In this document: positions 16,574-25,246 of the stretch, one piece after another
Position numbering within the stretch: position 1 is the stretch's first letter
Layout of the letters: each line of letters begins with the position of its first letter
Origin: Paenibacillaceae bacterium
GTDB lineage: Bacteria; Bacillota; Bacilli; Paenibacillales; NBRC-103111
NCBI GenBank assembly: GCA_029256185.1
Contig: JAQSYI010000001.1
Location: 124,001 to 188,000 of the forward strand
DNA length: 64,000 bases
Reading direction: 5' to 3'
The notes under the pieces: model-generated
The model's input: the letters and a program-made list of their open reading frames with translations, nothing else
What the model was told of the DNA's origin: nothing
Databases searched by the model: none
Program-made: the position numbers and the translations under genes

Positions 16574-16850
16574 TCCTGCTTTGAGCCCATACAGAGCCGA
16601 GGAGGAAGAGGCCTTCGAGGCGTTATTCTCAACTGCTGATAAGGCGCTTTGTCCTGAATTTATGGAATGGGAGGACAAGCATCATTACAGACGGGGCTTG
16701 GAGAACGAGCGCTTATATTTGCAGGGAGTGAGAGATGGGGCGCAGCTTATAATATCGCTTATCTTAGATCCGCATTCTTCTGATAGCGATGAGGCAACAG
16801 CAGAAGCCGGAATGAAGACCTCCGCAGAATCGGAAAAGGAAGCAGAATAA
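16500..16850 (+). CDS. Small acidic protein, DUF6809-like (tentative)
   Basis: A 116-residue soluble protein, rich in Glu, with no signal peptide or membrane segment. The central part EEEEAFEALFSTADKAL and the later NERLYLQGVRDGAQLIISLIL recall DUF6809, a family of small Firmicute proteins seen in prophage and accessory regions; this match is from memory and tentative. The start at 16500 follows GGGGAGG; a frame open from 16473 adds nine residues. It ends about 200 bases before the CRISPR array, where cas genes would normally be found. Function unknown. Confidence 0.6.
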   Translation: MEFPAWFRNQIQHRLEYVSAQIERDPALSPYRAEEEEAFEALFSTADKALCPEFMEWEDKHHYRRGLENERLYLQGVRDGAQLIISLILDPHSSDSDEATAEAGMKTSAESEKEAE

Positions 16851-16859
16851 TAGTTTCCT

Positions 16860-17056
16860 TTTGAAGCCCGTGCTGTTGTTCTTCTTTTCCGCGAACCCCA
16901 AGCTCACATAAAATCCCTGGGAGGTTCGCGATCCGCACCAGGACTGGATTTACAGGCTGTTTTGGGTTGTGGTAGACTGTTTCTGAGGGTTCAAAAAGAT
17001 AGGTTCGCGAAAATGAGCCTGCAAAGCCTTGTGCCACAAGGCTTGTGGCTCATACT
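16860..17056 (+). promoter_or_regulatory. CRISPR leader
   Basis: About 200 bases without a gene precede the first intact repeat. They contain cgcgaacc at 16890-16897, its inverted copy ggttcgcg at 16923-16930, and a third copy in the latter sense at 17002-17009, about 50 bases before repeat 1. The degenerate repeat is at the other end of the array, so this is the leader side where new spacers would be added. Confidence 0.65.
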
Positions 17057-17554
<498 letters not shown>

Positions 17555-17828
17555 TGAACAATTCCTCGGCCTTTATTTGGTGTTTTCCTGCGCGGACTTT
17601 TTTAAATTAAATCAGCCAAAACGTATTGCGGAGCCTTGAAGATGGCTAGGCAAAACTCGGACGGATAAGCACTGGAAGGAAACGGAGTTGGATGCAGAGG
17701 AAATAAGGGAATCCGGGTTCTTGTTGGCCTGGAATCCCCTCCTTGGGGAGCAATAAGAGGCATTCTTCTGAAAACTGAAATAATAGAAGCCTGTTAAGTG
17801 TATAAAATCAATACATTTGCACATAATA

Positions 17829-17847
17829 TTTTTACAAATTGTAAAAA
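17829..17847. promoter_or_regulatory. Palindromic operator candidate of the HTH-ImmA-PIN module
   Basis: TTTTTACAA-A-TTGTAAAAA is a perfect 9-1-9 palindrome directly upstream of the promoter of the helix-turn-helix gene. It is a likely binding site for that protein. Confidence 0.55.
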
Positions 17848-17852
17848 CAAAT

Positions 17853-17881
17853 TTTACGGTGAGTGAATTTAACGTTATAAT
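17853..17881 (+). promoter_or_regulatory. Probable promoter of the HTH-ImmA-PIN module
   Basis: TTTACG (17853-17858), 17-bp spacer, TATAAT (17876-17881). The palindrome above lies five bases upstream of the -35 element. Confidence 0.55.
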
Positions 17882-17911
17882 AATCTTATAATTGAAGCGA
17901 GGTGTAAAAAA

Positions 17912-18277
17912 TTGGTAAACTATTATGAACACCAAAACCTAATTGCCCAAAACTTAATAACCTTCATACGCTTAAAAGGGTATTCCAAGCTTTCTTTTTC
18001 CAAGCTTACTGGGATTTCAAGACCTACTCTTGATCAAATTTTGAAGGGAGATAGTCCCAATCAAACGACTTATAATACTCAAATCTCAAGGATTAATGAA
18101 GCTCTGAATTTAAAGGAAGACTTTTTCTTGAAAACGCAACCTTTGACCGTAGCTTCACCAGTAGTTACTTATGCTTTCTCAGACCACGGAGTTGAGGCCA
18201 AACGATCCATGCAGGCCAAAGAATTATTGGATGGATTAGATAATATTCTGGACATTTATTCTATGTATATGAAATAA
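17912..18277 (+). CDS. Small helix-turn-helix protein, probable regulator/antitoxin of the module
   Basis: A 121-residue protein with a Cro/C1-like helix-turn-helix over about residues 12-50: the pattern LAxxTGISRPTLDQILKG is visible as LSFSKLTGISRPTLDQILKG. The C-terminal part is helical and acidic and could contact a partner. It starts at TTG behind a GAGGTG ribosome site. The gene is much richer in A+T than the surrounding genes, as are the two that follow, which suggests joint acquisition. A palindrome and promoter just upstream suggest autoregulation. The role as antitoxin or repressor is inferred from context. Confidence 0.8.
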   Translation: MVNYYEHQNLIAQNLITFIRLKGYSKLSFSKLTGISRPTLDQILKGDSPNQTTYNTQISRINEALNLKEDFFLKTQPLTVASPVVTYAFSDHGVEAKRSMQAKELLDGLDNILDIYSMYMK

Positions 18278-18294
18278 GGAGGTGCTCCTGTAAG

Positions 18295-19113
18295 GTGAGA
18301 ATTACCAGTGAGAACTTAGATCAGACTATCGAACGAAATGAACAAATCGCCAGAGAAGTGGAGTTTCACATTCAATTTATAGAGAAGCGACTCATTAAAT
18401 GGAAGTCCCTTCCTATCGAACAACAAGCATTAGAAATATTGAAGGAACACCATTTAATTGAAATTCCGATTCCAGATGAAAATTGGGGTGGAGCTATTCG
18501 GTTGTTTGGTCAGAGAAAGGTTATTCCGATCATTAATACGGCTCAACCGCGACTATACCAATACTTTATATACTGGCATGAAATATACCACCTGACTGAG
18601 CATGAGGAAATGAAAGATCATCAAGAAAATTACGAAATCTCAACGGAATTTGACTTTAATGAAAGAAAGGCCGATTACTTCTCAAGCCAGATGATTTTCG
18701 GACACTCTGACCTGTATGATTATTTTCTGAATTTAAAACAATCCGATTTTCTCGTTAAAATCGCCCACTGCATGAAATCGTTTAAGGCTCCATACAAAGC
18801 GGTGCTTATTCAATTGTATCAAATTGCAAAAAAAAATGGGAACGAACAGCTCCAACAAATCCTGAAAGCGAATTTTGACAGGCGATTGACCATTGGGGAA
18901 TGGTCATCCATTTTCCAAGAGCATTCGTTAGACGACACAGTCATCAAGCCATCCTTTGTCGTAAATATATCCGTTGTAAAAGAAGCTATCAAAGAAGAGC
19001 TGAAGCATCATCCTGACGTAGAACTATACAAGGACAATTTGAGTGTCATTCTGGGATGGGAGGAAAAGTATAGAGCGGTTCAGCGAGAAATAAAGGAGCG
19101 TTCGAATGGGTAA
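18295..19113 (+). CDS. ImmA/IrrE-type zinc metallopeptidase (COG2856)
   Basis: A 272-residue protein. The zinc-protease motif HEIYH (about residues 95-99, in YWHEIYHLTEHEE) is followed by the third-ligand region FNERKADYFSS with Glu about 123, as in ImmA/IrrE family members. ImmA cleaves phage or element repressors of the HTH class, so the neighbouring HTH protein is the natural substrate. The start is GTG at 18295 behind AAGGAGGTG. The last eight bases overlap the next gene. It is AT-rich. Unlike the usual Xre-COG2856 fusions, the HTH and protease parts are separate genes here. Confidence 0.85.
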   Translation: MRITSENLDQTIERNEQIAREVEFHIQFIEKRLIKWKSLPIEQQALEILKEHHLIEIPIPDENWGGAIRLFGQRKVIPIINTAQPRLYQYFIYWHEIYHLTEHEEMKDHQENYEISTEFDFNERKADYFSSQMIFGHSDLYDYFLNLKQSDFLVKIAHCMKSFKAPYKAVLIQLYQIAKKNGNEQLQQILKANFDRRLTIGEWSSIFQEHSLDDTVIKPSFVVNISVVKEAIKEELKHHPDVELYKDNLSVILGWEEKYRAVQREIKERSNG

Positions 19114-19945
19114 CTACAGTGAAGTTGAGGCACTGCTAAGAAGGGCTGAAAATGCAAGAATTCTCATATTAGACAGCAACAACTTACAATTCTATCATCA
19201 ACACTGTGAGCTGTTGCCTCAAGCTCATATCTTTTCTCCATATGAGGTGGTTTTGATTCCTGGTTGGGTTCATGAGGAATATGCGCATCATCGGCGAAAA
19301 TCCGAATATGTAGCCAGCATACACGCTCCTACTATTATCTTGGAAGAAACGGATGACTATTTGCCAATGTTGGGATATAGCGATAAAAAATTGCTGGAAT
19401 TGTTTCGACTCGCCGCGCCATTCGGTGATGCCCAAAAGTTCTTCAATTATTATCGTAGACTTGAAGCTGATGAATTGCCAGATGATTGGATCCAGTTATT
19501 TTATAATCAGGGTTTTTCTCAAAAAGATACTGGGGGCAGGATAACCAGGAAGAATGCTGGGGAAGTTTCCATTTTAGCGCTATGCTTTTGTTTGTCGGCA
19601 CATTATCCAACACAAATTGGGAATATCTCACTTGCCACAAGTGACTTGGGTAGTATAAAAATTAAAGAAAGAATATTAAAAGAATGCAGCAATCCCCCTC
19701 TGGATCTGCGTATAACGGAGCATCCTCCAATTTCGTTTTTGACTACGGATGTCTCCTTGTTTCGAGCAGTTCAAGCAGAAATCATTACCCCCAACCTCAT
19801 TCCAAGACTTCGTCCGAATGCGAGATCCTCTCAATATATAGAGCATCATCCTGACAGCACTTCAAGTTTTCATCAACATGTCCTTAGCAACGATGATTTT
19901 GTCAGCATGTGCAGGAATACTAATCAGTATTCGATTATATTCTAA
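19106..19945 (+). CDS. PIN-like nuclease, probable toxin/effector
   Basis: A 279-residue protein with a PIN-domain layout: strand ARILILDSNN with Asp about 23, LIPGWVHEEY with Glu about 57-58, KNAGEVSILAL with Glu about 153, and SLATSDLGSIK with Asp about 180. These four acidic positions match the metal-binding set of PIN ribonucleases. Its size and its place after an ImmA/IrrE gene recall the DUF4411-type PIN toxins linked to Xre-COG2856, but assignment to that family is tentative. About 80 C-terminal residues lie beyond the nuclease core. It overlaps the protease gene by eight bases, so production is coupled. Confidence 0.7.
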   Translation: MGNYSEVEALLRRAENARILILDSNNLQFYHQHCELLPQAHIFSPYEVVLIPGWVHEEYAHHRRKSEYVASIHAPTIILEETDDYLPMLGYSDKKLLELFRLAAPFGDAQKFFNYYRRLEADELPDDWIQLFYNQGFSQKDTGGRITRKNAGEVSILALCFCLSAHYPTQIGNISLATSDLGSIKIKERILKECSNPPLDLRITEHPPISFLTTDVSLFRAVQAEIITPNLIPRLRPNARSSQYIEHHPDSTSSFHQHVLSNDDFVSMCRNTNQYSIIF

Positions 19946-19967
19946 GCCCTTATACATACATGAAAGA

Positions 19968-19995
19968 AGCTCGCCGCATGATGGGCGAGCTCTTC
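19968..19995. terminator. Hairpin between convergent genes
   Basis: aagctcgcc and gggcgagctct flank a short loop between the PIN-like gene and the minus-strand small gene. The T-tract is poor in both directions, so terminator function is probable but not strong. Confidence 0.5.
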
Positions 19996-20004
19996 GCAGT
20001 CTGG

Positions 20005-20316
20005 TTAGTACAAGAGCGTAATCACAAGCAGCGTGTACAGCACCAGGGGCAGAATAACCTCGCTTTGCGCGGAGGCATAGGGATTGAAGAAGGCGCGGGC
20101 GTTGGGATTGGAGACGCGCAAGTACAGATGGTTGTCATCTGCCTGGACCATAATGCCTTCATATACCTGCCCATTCATCAACTGGACGCGAACCGGGCGG
20201 TTGGAGGCTTGGCGGCAGACATCAAGCAGCTTTTCCCTCGCACATCGCACATGCTCCGCGAAGGCCGGATCGGCTTGATACAAGGTTTGTTGCGGTTGAA
20301 GCATTTGATTGTACAT
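20005..20316 (-). CDS. Conserved small protein with Sm-like segment
   Basis: 103 residues. The middle, RPVRVQLMNGQVYEGIMVQADDNHLYLRV, has the look of an Sm/Hfq-like small barrel (an impression from the strand pattern, not a proven match). A C-terminal hydrophobic stretch, VILPLVLYTLLVITLLY, could anchor it in the membrane. The start at 20316 follows GGAGGGATATGTG; an upstream Met at 20364 has no ribosome site. Function unknown. It is divergent from the sigma-54-type regulator. Confidence 0.7.
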   Translation of the reverse strand: MYNQMLQPQQTLYQADPAFAEHVRCAREKLLDVCRQASNRPVRVQLMNGQVYEGIMVQADDNHLYLRVSNPNARAFFNPYASAQSEVILPLVLYTLLVITLLY

Positions 20317-20411
20317 CACATATCCCTCCAGATTGTCATCGTTCCTCGTTTCCATCCTATGCATACGCCCATCCGCGGGTGTCTGCCATTTCCATTTACG
20401 AATCCCAAAAT

Positions 20412-20436
20412 CCTATGTTAGGATATATTACATAGG
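20412..20436. promoter_or_regulatory. Palindrome upstream of the sigma-54-type regulator
   Basis: CCTATGT and ACATAGG are separated by 11 bases, ending about 12 bases before the regulator start codon. It could be an autoregulatory operator. Confidence 0.35.
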
Positions 20437-20448
20437 GGGCGTGCGGCT

Positions 20449-22197
20449 ATGGAGCTAAAGGAGATTCAACCTACCATTCAGCAGATTGTAGTGGCGATCT
20501 CGGCAGTGCTGCAGATTGAAGTGGAGATTGCCGATCATGAGCTTTTTCGCATTGCCGGAACGGGCGTGATCAAATATGACATTTGGAAGGATATGAGGAA
20601 TGAGGATTTTGTGTACAGGCAATGCCTGAAAAGCGGCCAGCCGGTAATTGTGGAGCGCCCGGGCTTCGAGGAGCTGTGTGCGCCCTGTATGCATTATCAG
20701 AACTGCAAGGAATTCGGGGAGGTGTGCTACCCGATCCTGCTGCAGGGCAAGGTGCTGGGAGTAATCGGGCTGATTGCCTTAAACGGAGAGCAGCGGGACC
20801 GGTTGTTCTCCGATGTGGAGGCCAAGATCGATTTCTTGCACAAAATGTCCGAGATGATCGCGAGCAAAATCAAGGAATCCGAGCTGCTGCTGGAGCAGCA
20901 GGTGATTGAACGAAAGCTCTCTGCCCTGATCGGCTATATCGACAACGGGGTGCTTATGATTAACCACAGCGGCCAGTGCGAGTTCATCAACCGCGCGGCG
21001 CGGGAGCTGCTGCGGATACCGGAGGACCAGTTGCCCGGCAGGGAGATCATCGGACAGTTGGTGGAGCCCTTCTGCGGCCGCCGTTCCGTGGAAGAATCAG
21101 AGGCAGAGGGCAAGCTGATAGCCGTGAAGCTGGAGGACAAGTACACCCACCTGTTCGTGACCTACCATCCCTCCCGTTCGGATGAGTATGTGAAGGATGC
21201 TGTCATCATGATCGCCGACCCTGAGCATATGGCGGATGTGGCCATGAAATATACCGAGGGCAGCCATAAGGGCTTCGAGGTGATCATCGGCAATCATCCC
21301 CTGATTCAGACGCTGAAGGATACGCTGCGCAAAATCGCCAACAGCAGGTCGCCCGTGCTGATCCGCGGGGAGAGCGGAACGGGCAAGGAATTTATTGCCG
21401 AGTGCATCCACCGGTACAGCGAGCGCAAGAATCAGCCCTATACCGCGCTCAATTGCGCCGTTCTGCCGGAGCCGGTGCTGGACAAGCAGCTGTTCGGCGG
21501 CAGGGACAGGAAGGGCAAGCTGGTGGAAACCGACGGCGGCACTCTGTTTCTCGATGATATCGCCGACATGCCCATGTCCATTCAACTGAAGCTGCTGCGC
21601 GTATTGGAGGAGAAGAGCGTGTGGCTGGAGGAGGGGCGGGAGCAGGTGCCCATTGATGTGAGAATGATTTGCTCCACGGACAAGGATCTGGAGCGTTTGA
21701 TCCAGAAGGGCTCATTCCGCCGCGATCTGTTCTACAAGCTGAGCATTTTCCCGCTGGAGGTTCCTTCTCTTAGTGAGAGGAGGCAGGATATTCTGCTGCT
21801 GGCCAATCACTTCCTGCAGGTGCACAGCCGCGCCAACCGCAAGTATATTACTTCAATCCGTGAAGACGTCAAGAAAATACTGGTATCGTACCATTGGCCG
21901 GGCAATATCCGGGAGCTGTCCAACATCATGGAGTACGCGGTCAACTTCTCCGACAGCACGTCGATTCATAAGGAGCATCTTCCGGAGCATATCCGCAATA
22001 TTGAGGTTATCAGCGCCGGCGTAGAGGCGGGGATTGATCAGGAATCCTACAATCTGAAGCGGCTGGAACGGGAAATGATTCAGCGGGCTCTTGCAGCTGC
22101 AGCCCAAAACGGGGAGCCCAAGGAGCGAGCAGCCGTGATGCTGGGTATCGGCAGAGCCACCTTGTTCCGCAAGATGCAGCAGTATGAGCTAATTTAG
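20449..22197 (+). CDS. AAA+ sigma-54-type regulator lacking the GAFTGA loop
   Basis: 582 residues. An N-terminal GAF-like sensor holds a Cys cluster, C77-x2-C80-x5-C86-x6-C93 (CAPCMHYQNCKEFGEVC), which may bind a metal or iron-sulfur centre. A PAS-like part follows (LIGYIDNGVLMINHSGQCEFIN, about 160-190). The AAA+ core has Walker A GESGTGKE (about 307-314) and Walker B GGTLFLDDIAD (about 363-373). Between them the expected ELFG...GAFTGA is shortened to LFGGRDRKGKLVETDGG, so the sigma-54 contact loop is missing. A Fis-type helix-turn-helix ends the protein (GIGRATLFRKMQQY). Such proteins (compare TyrR) often act on sigma-70 promoters. It precedes the amino-acid catabolic island and probably controls it. 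Confidence 0.9.
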   Translation: MELKEIQPTIQQIVVAISAVLQIEVEIADHELFRIAGTGVIKYDIWKDMRNEDFVYRQCLKSGQPVIVERPGFEELCAPCMHYQNCKEFGEVCYPILLQGKVLGVIGLIALNGEQRDRLFSDVEAKIDFLHKMSEMIASKIKESELLLEQQVIERKLSALIGYIDNGVLMINHSGQCEFINRAARELLRIPEDQLPGREIIGQLVEPFCGRRSVEESEAEGKLIAVKLEDKYTHLFVTYHPSRSDEYVKDAVIMIADPEHMADVAMKYTEGSHKGFEVIIGNHPLIQTLKDTLRKIANSRSPVLIRGESGTGKEFIAECIHRYSERKNQPYTALNCAVLPEPVLDKQLFGGRDRKGKLVETDGGTLFLDDIADMPMSIQLKLLRVLEEKSVWLEEGREQVPIDVRMICSTDKDLERLIQKGSFRRDLFYKLSIFPLEVPSLSERRQDILLLANHFLQVHSRANRKYITSIREDVKKILVSYHWPGNIRELSNIMEYAVNFSDSTSIHKEHLPEHIRNIEVISAGVEAGIDQESYNLKRLEREMIQRALAAAAQNGEPKERAAVMLGIGRATLFRKMQQYELI

Positions 22198-22238
22198 AAA
22201 GCGGCCGTGAAAGCTGCGGACCCCAATATAAGCTGTCG

Positions 22239-22282
22239 AAAGTATCAAATTGAGACCAGTCTCAGTTTGATACTTTTGTTGT
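22239..22282 (+). terminator. Rho-independent terminator after the regulator
   Basis: An 18-bp, nearly perfect stem (aaagtatcaaattgagac with gtctcagtttgatacttt, one G-T pair) has a very small loop and a tail of ttttgttgtttt. Confidence 0.85.
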
Positions 22283-22327
22283 TTTATGACACTTTTCATG
22301 ACATGTAATCGCTATTTTTGTAGACGA

Positions 22328-22346
22328 AAGTCTCATAAAGAGACTT
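22328..22346. promoter_or_regulatory. Inverted repeat upstream of the catabolic island
   Basis: AAGTCTC-ataaa-GAGACTT lies about 100 bases before the first M20 gene. It is a candidate binding site for the upstream regulator. Confidence 0.4.
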
Positions 22347-22446
22347 GTTGGCTATTTTGTCAGTATATATAATTCGTTATGTAAGGTAAATTGACTTAAT
22401 GATTCATAAGAACGTAAAACGATGGCAGAATCAAGGGGGTGAGCGG

Positions 22447-23634
22447 ATGCGGATATCTTCCGAAGAATTAATTCACTTCTGCCGTCAGCTGATCGGGATT
22501 AAGAGCCTGCCGGGACAGGAAGGACAAGCGGCGGCCCTGCTCAGGGAGAAGATGCTGGAGCTGGGATTCGATGAGGTAAGGACGGACCGGCTGGGCAACG
22601 TAGTGGGGAGGCTGATGGGCAAGGCGGGAGGCCCGGTTCTCCTGTTGGACGGGCACCTGGATACGTCGCCGGTTACAGATGCTGAGGCGTGGCAGTTCGA
22701 TCCCTTCGGAGGAGAGCTGGAGCAAGGTCGCATCTATGGACGGGGCGCGACGGATATGAAAGGGGCCTTGTCGGCCATGCTGTTTGCGGCAGCCCAGTTG
22801 AAGCGGGCGGGCATACAGCCGGAGGGAGACATCTATGTCTCCGGAACAGTCTGCGGGGGAATAACTGGAGGGGCGGCTCTAAAGGAAGTGATGGATGCGG
22901 TCCGGCCGGATTTTGTGGTGATCGGCAAGGCGACAGGATTGAATCTGCATGTGGGACAGCGCGGCCGTGCGGAGCTCAAGGCAGTTGCTTCAGGACAAGC
23001 GGCTTGTTTTGCCGGGCATGGTCAAGAAACGAATGCCATCTCGCTTATGCTCCCCTTTCTCGATAAGCTGTCGCTAACCATCCCTATGGAGCATGACCAA
23101 TTGGGCAGGAATACTTGCACCGTTACCGGCATTATCTCCTCTCCTTATCCCGGATCCTCCCTCATCCCGGAGCGGTGCACAGTGACCCTGGACAGAAGGC
23201 TGCTTGCAGGCGAAGAGGAGGCGGAGGTGCTTCGGGCTTACAGGGAGCTGGACCGGCGGATTCAAGTGGATATAGCGGAGCAATCCCTTGCCTGTTACAC
23301 CGGAGCCGTGATCTCAGAGAGAAGCTTCTATCCTGCCTGGCTGATGGAGGTAGACCATCCGCTGGTGGAGCTTTCCATGAGAGCCCTGCACCAGCAAGGC
23401 ATTGCTGCAAGGATATCCGCCTACCTGGGCTGCACCAATGGAAGCTACAGCGCCGGAATCGCCCAAGTTCCCACAGTGGGGTTCGGACCTTCCTGGGAGC
23501 GGCTGACCCGTGCTCCCGATGAGTATATCGAGATTGAGCAATTAATCAAGGCCAACCAGGGCTATTACGCCATAGCCAGAGCCTGGGCGCTCCAGACCCC
23601 ATCGGATCATAAGCGGAGTTCCGCTCTGATATAA
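22447..23634 (+). CDS. M20 family protein, probable pseudoenzyme (YgeY-like paralogue)
   Basis: A 395-residue M20 peptidase-fold protein, clearly homologous to the M20 hydrolase 3.5 kb downstream (both have DIISSPYPG- and DRRLL-type blocks, LMEVDHPLV and CTNGSYSAG). The first metal His (DGHLDT, about 70) and bridging Asp (ATDMKG, about 103) remain. The catalytic Glu-Glu pair of the paralogue (TVFEEVFEG) is Gly-Gly here (TVCGGITGG, about 137-138), the next ligand Glu is Lys (VIGKATG, about 161), and RSAHSA has become QAACFA. Hydrolysis is therefore unlikely; binding or regulation is possible. The start at 22447 has a GGGGGTGAG ribosome site. Confidence 0.85.
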   Translation: MRISSEELIHFCRQLIGIKSLPGQEGQAAALLREKMLELGFDEVRTDRLGNVVGRLMGKAGGPVLLLDGHLDTSPVTDAEAWQFDPFGGELEQGRIYGRGATDMKGALSAMLFAAAQLKRAGIQPEGDIYVSGTVCGGITGGAALKEVMDAVRPDFVVIGKATGLNLHVGQRGRAELKAVASGQAACFAGHGQETNAISLMLPFLDKLSLTIPMEHDQLGRNTCTVTGIISSPYPGSSLIPERCTVTLDRRLLAGEEEAEVLRAYRELDRRIQVDIAEQSLACYTGAVISERSFYPAWLMEVDHPLVELSMRALHQQGIAARISAYLGCTNGSYSAGIAQVPTVGFGPSWERLTRAPDEYIEIEQLIKANQGYYAIARAWALQTPSDHKRSSALI

Positions 23635-23673
23635 GCAAGCTCACCATTCGCAAGAAAATCTGAGGAGGAATTC

Positions 23674-24534
23674 ATGATGAAACAAATGGTCAGAACCAAA
23701 TCACTGCTGCTTGCCTGTTCCATGGCCGCGCTGCTTGCAGCCGGCTGCTCCCAAACGGAAAAGGCTGATCCGGCGCCTGCTGCTGCCACGCCGGCCCCCA
23801 GCATAACAGCCTCTGCTCCCGCAGCCGTATCACCACAGATCGAGGAGATCAAGAAAAAAGGAAAGCTGGTTATCGCAACAGGGGACTATTATCCGTTCGA
23901 GTATCTCGATCCGGACACGAAGAAGCTGGTTGGCTACGATATTGATCTGGGGCAGAAGATTGCCGATAAGATCGGGGTTCCGGTGGAATGGAAGGAGATG
24001 CAATTCACCGCGCTGATTCCCTCGGTGCAGAACGGGCAGGCGGATATGGCGATTGCCGCCATGTACATCACCGATGAGCGCAAGCAGGCGGTGGATATGT
24101 CCGACAGCTATCTGGGCACAGGCATGTCCCTGGTCAAGCTCAGCGGCGACAGCTCGGTGAACAGCATCAATGATCTCGACGGCAAGACGGTCGGTGTTAA
24201 GGCGGGAGCAACCAGCGAGAAGGCGGCCAACGATCTGGTGGCCAAGGGCACGAAGCTGAAGGTGGTATCGTATAAGGACACCACGGATTATCTGTTGGAC
24301 CTGCAGCTTGGACGCGTGGACGTGGCCTTTAACGATTATGTGAACCAGATGGGATACAACAAGCAGCACAGGGAGGCCAAGCTTGAGATTGTGGGCGATC
24401 CCTTCATTGAAGCGGATCTGGGTCTGGCCGTCAAGAAGGGCAATGCCGGGCTGCTCCAGCTGGCCAATGATGTCATCAAGGAGCTGCAGGCAAACGGCCA
24501 GGCGCAGGAGCTGTACGACAAGTGGCTGAAGTAG
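23674..24534 (+). CDS. Polar amino-acid ABC transporter, substrate-binding lipoprotein
   Basis: A 286-residue SBP_bac_3 family protein. Lipoprotein signal with lipobox LAAGC (Cys about 25), then a Pro/Ala-rich linker. The binding domain begins KKKGKLVIATGDYYPFEYLDPDTKKLVGYDIDL and carries the family segment QNGQADMAIAAMYITDERKQAVDMS. A GAGGAGG ribosome site precedes ATG 23674. It delivers an amino acid or small amino-acid derivative to the next two gene products. Context (hydrolases, diaminopropionate ammonia-lyase) suggests an acylated or diamino substrate; this is inference. Confidence 0.93.
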   Translation: MMKQMVRTKSLLLACSMAALLAAGCSQTEKADPAPAAATPAPSITASAPAAVSPQIEEIKKKGKLVIATGDYYPFEYLDPDTKKLVGYDIDLGQKIADKIGVPVEWKEMQFTALIPSVQNGQADMAIAAMYITDERKQAVDMSDSYLGTGMSLVKLSGDSSVNSINDLDGKTVGVKAGATSEKAANDLVAKGTKLKVVSYKDTTDYLLDLQLGRVDVAFNDYVNQMGYNKQHREAKLEIVGDPFIEADLGLAVKKGNAGLLQLANDVIKELQANGQAQELYDKWLK

Positions 24535-24583
24535 CTCTGCAGCAGCACGGGTAAATACAAGACGGATCAAGGGGGCTTGGGCT

Positions 24584-25246
24584 ATGGAGCTGGACTATTC
24601 GGCGGTGCTTCCGTTTCTGCCGGTTTTCTTCAAGGGCGCATGGGTAACGATTCAGCTGTCCGCTGCATCACTGGTATTGGGGCTGCTGCTTGGCATTATA
24701 GGGGGGCTGTGCAAGACGACATCCATCACCCCGCTGGTGTACGTGGCCAATTTCTATACATGGATTTTCCGCGGGACGCCGCTCTTGGTGCAGCTGTTCA
24801 TTCTCTACTTCGGTCTGCCCCAGTTCGGCATTCGGCTGGAGCCGTTCCAGGCGGGCATACTGGGGATGGCGCTGAATACGGGAGCCTATGCAACCGAGAT
24901 TGTCCGCTCCGGGCTGCAGGCGGTGGATAAGGGACAGATGGAGGCGGCCGTGTCTCTGGGCATGTCCAAGCCCGTCGCCATGCTGCGGGTCATCGGCCCG
25001 CAAGCGACCCGGGTCATTATCCCGCCGCTGGTCAACCAGTTCATTATGACGATCAAGAATTCATCCATGGTGTCTCTGGTCACTATCACCGAGCTGTTCC
25101 GCACAGGGGAGACGGTCATTACCTCCACCTTCCGCAGCTTCGAGGTGTACTCGATTATTGCCGTGATGTATCTGGTGATGACCAGCATCCTGATGGTGGT
25201 GGCCAAGCGGCTGGAGAAGGGATTGAGCGCATATGATCGAGCTTAA
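24584..25246 (+). CDS. Polar amino-acid ABC transporter permease (HisM/GlnP type)
   Basis: 220 residues with about five membrane helices. The permease signature [13 protein letters not shown] N-part and the EAA loop [34 protein letters not shown] are present. It most likely works as a homodimer, as only one permease gene is present. It lies 49 bases after the binding-protein gene and overlaps the ATPase gene by 14 bases. Confidence 0.93.
   Translation: MELDYSAVLPFLPVFFKGAWVTIQLSAASLVLGLLLGIIGGLCKTTSITPLVYVANFYTWIFRGTPLLVQLFILYFGLPQFGIRLEPFQAGILGMALNTGAYATEIVRSGLQAVDKGQMEAAVSLGMSKPVAMLRVIGPQATRVIIPPLVNQFIMTIKNSSMVSLVTITELFRTGETVITSTFRSFEVYSIIAVMYLVMTSILMVVAKRLEKGLSAYDRA

Noticed and set aside
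22340..22362. Sequence like a sigma-54 -24/-12 promoter (ttggctattttgtca) before the first M20 gene
   Set aside because: The -12 GC is absent and the regulator lacks GAFTGA, so a sigma-54 promoter is not supported.
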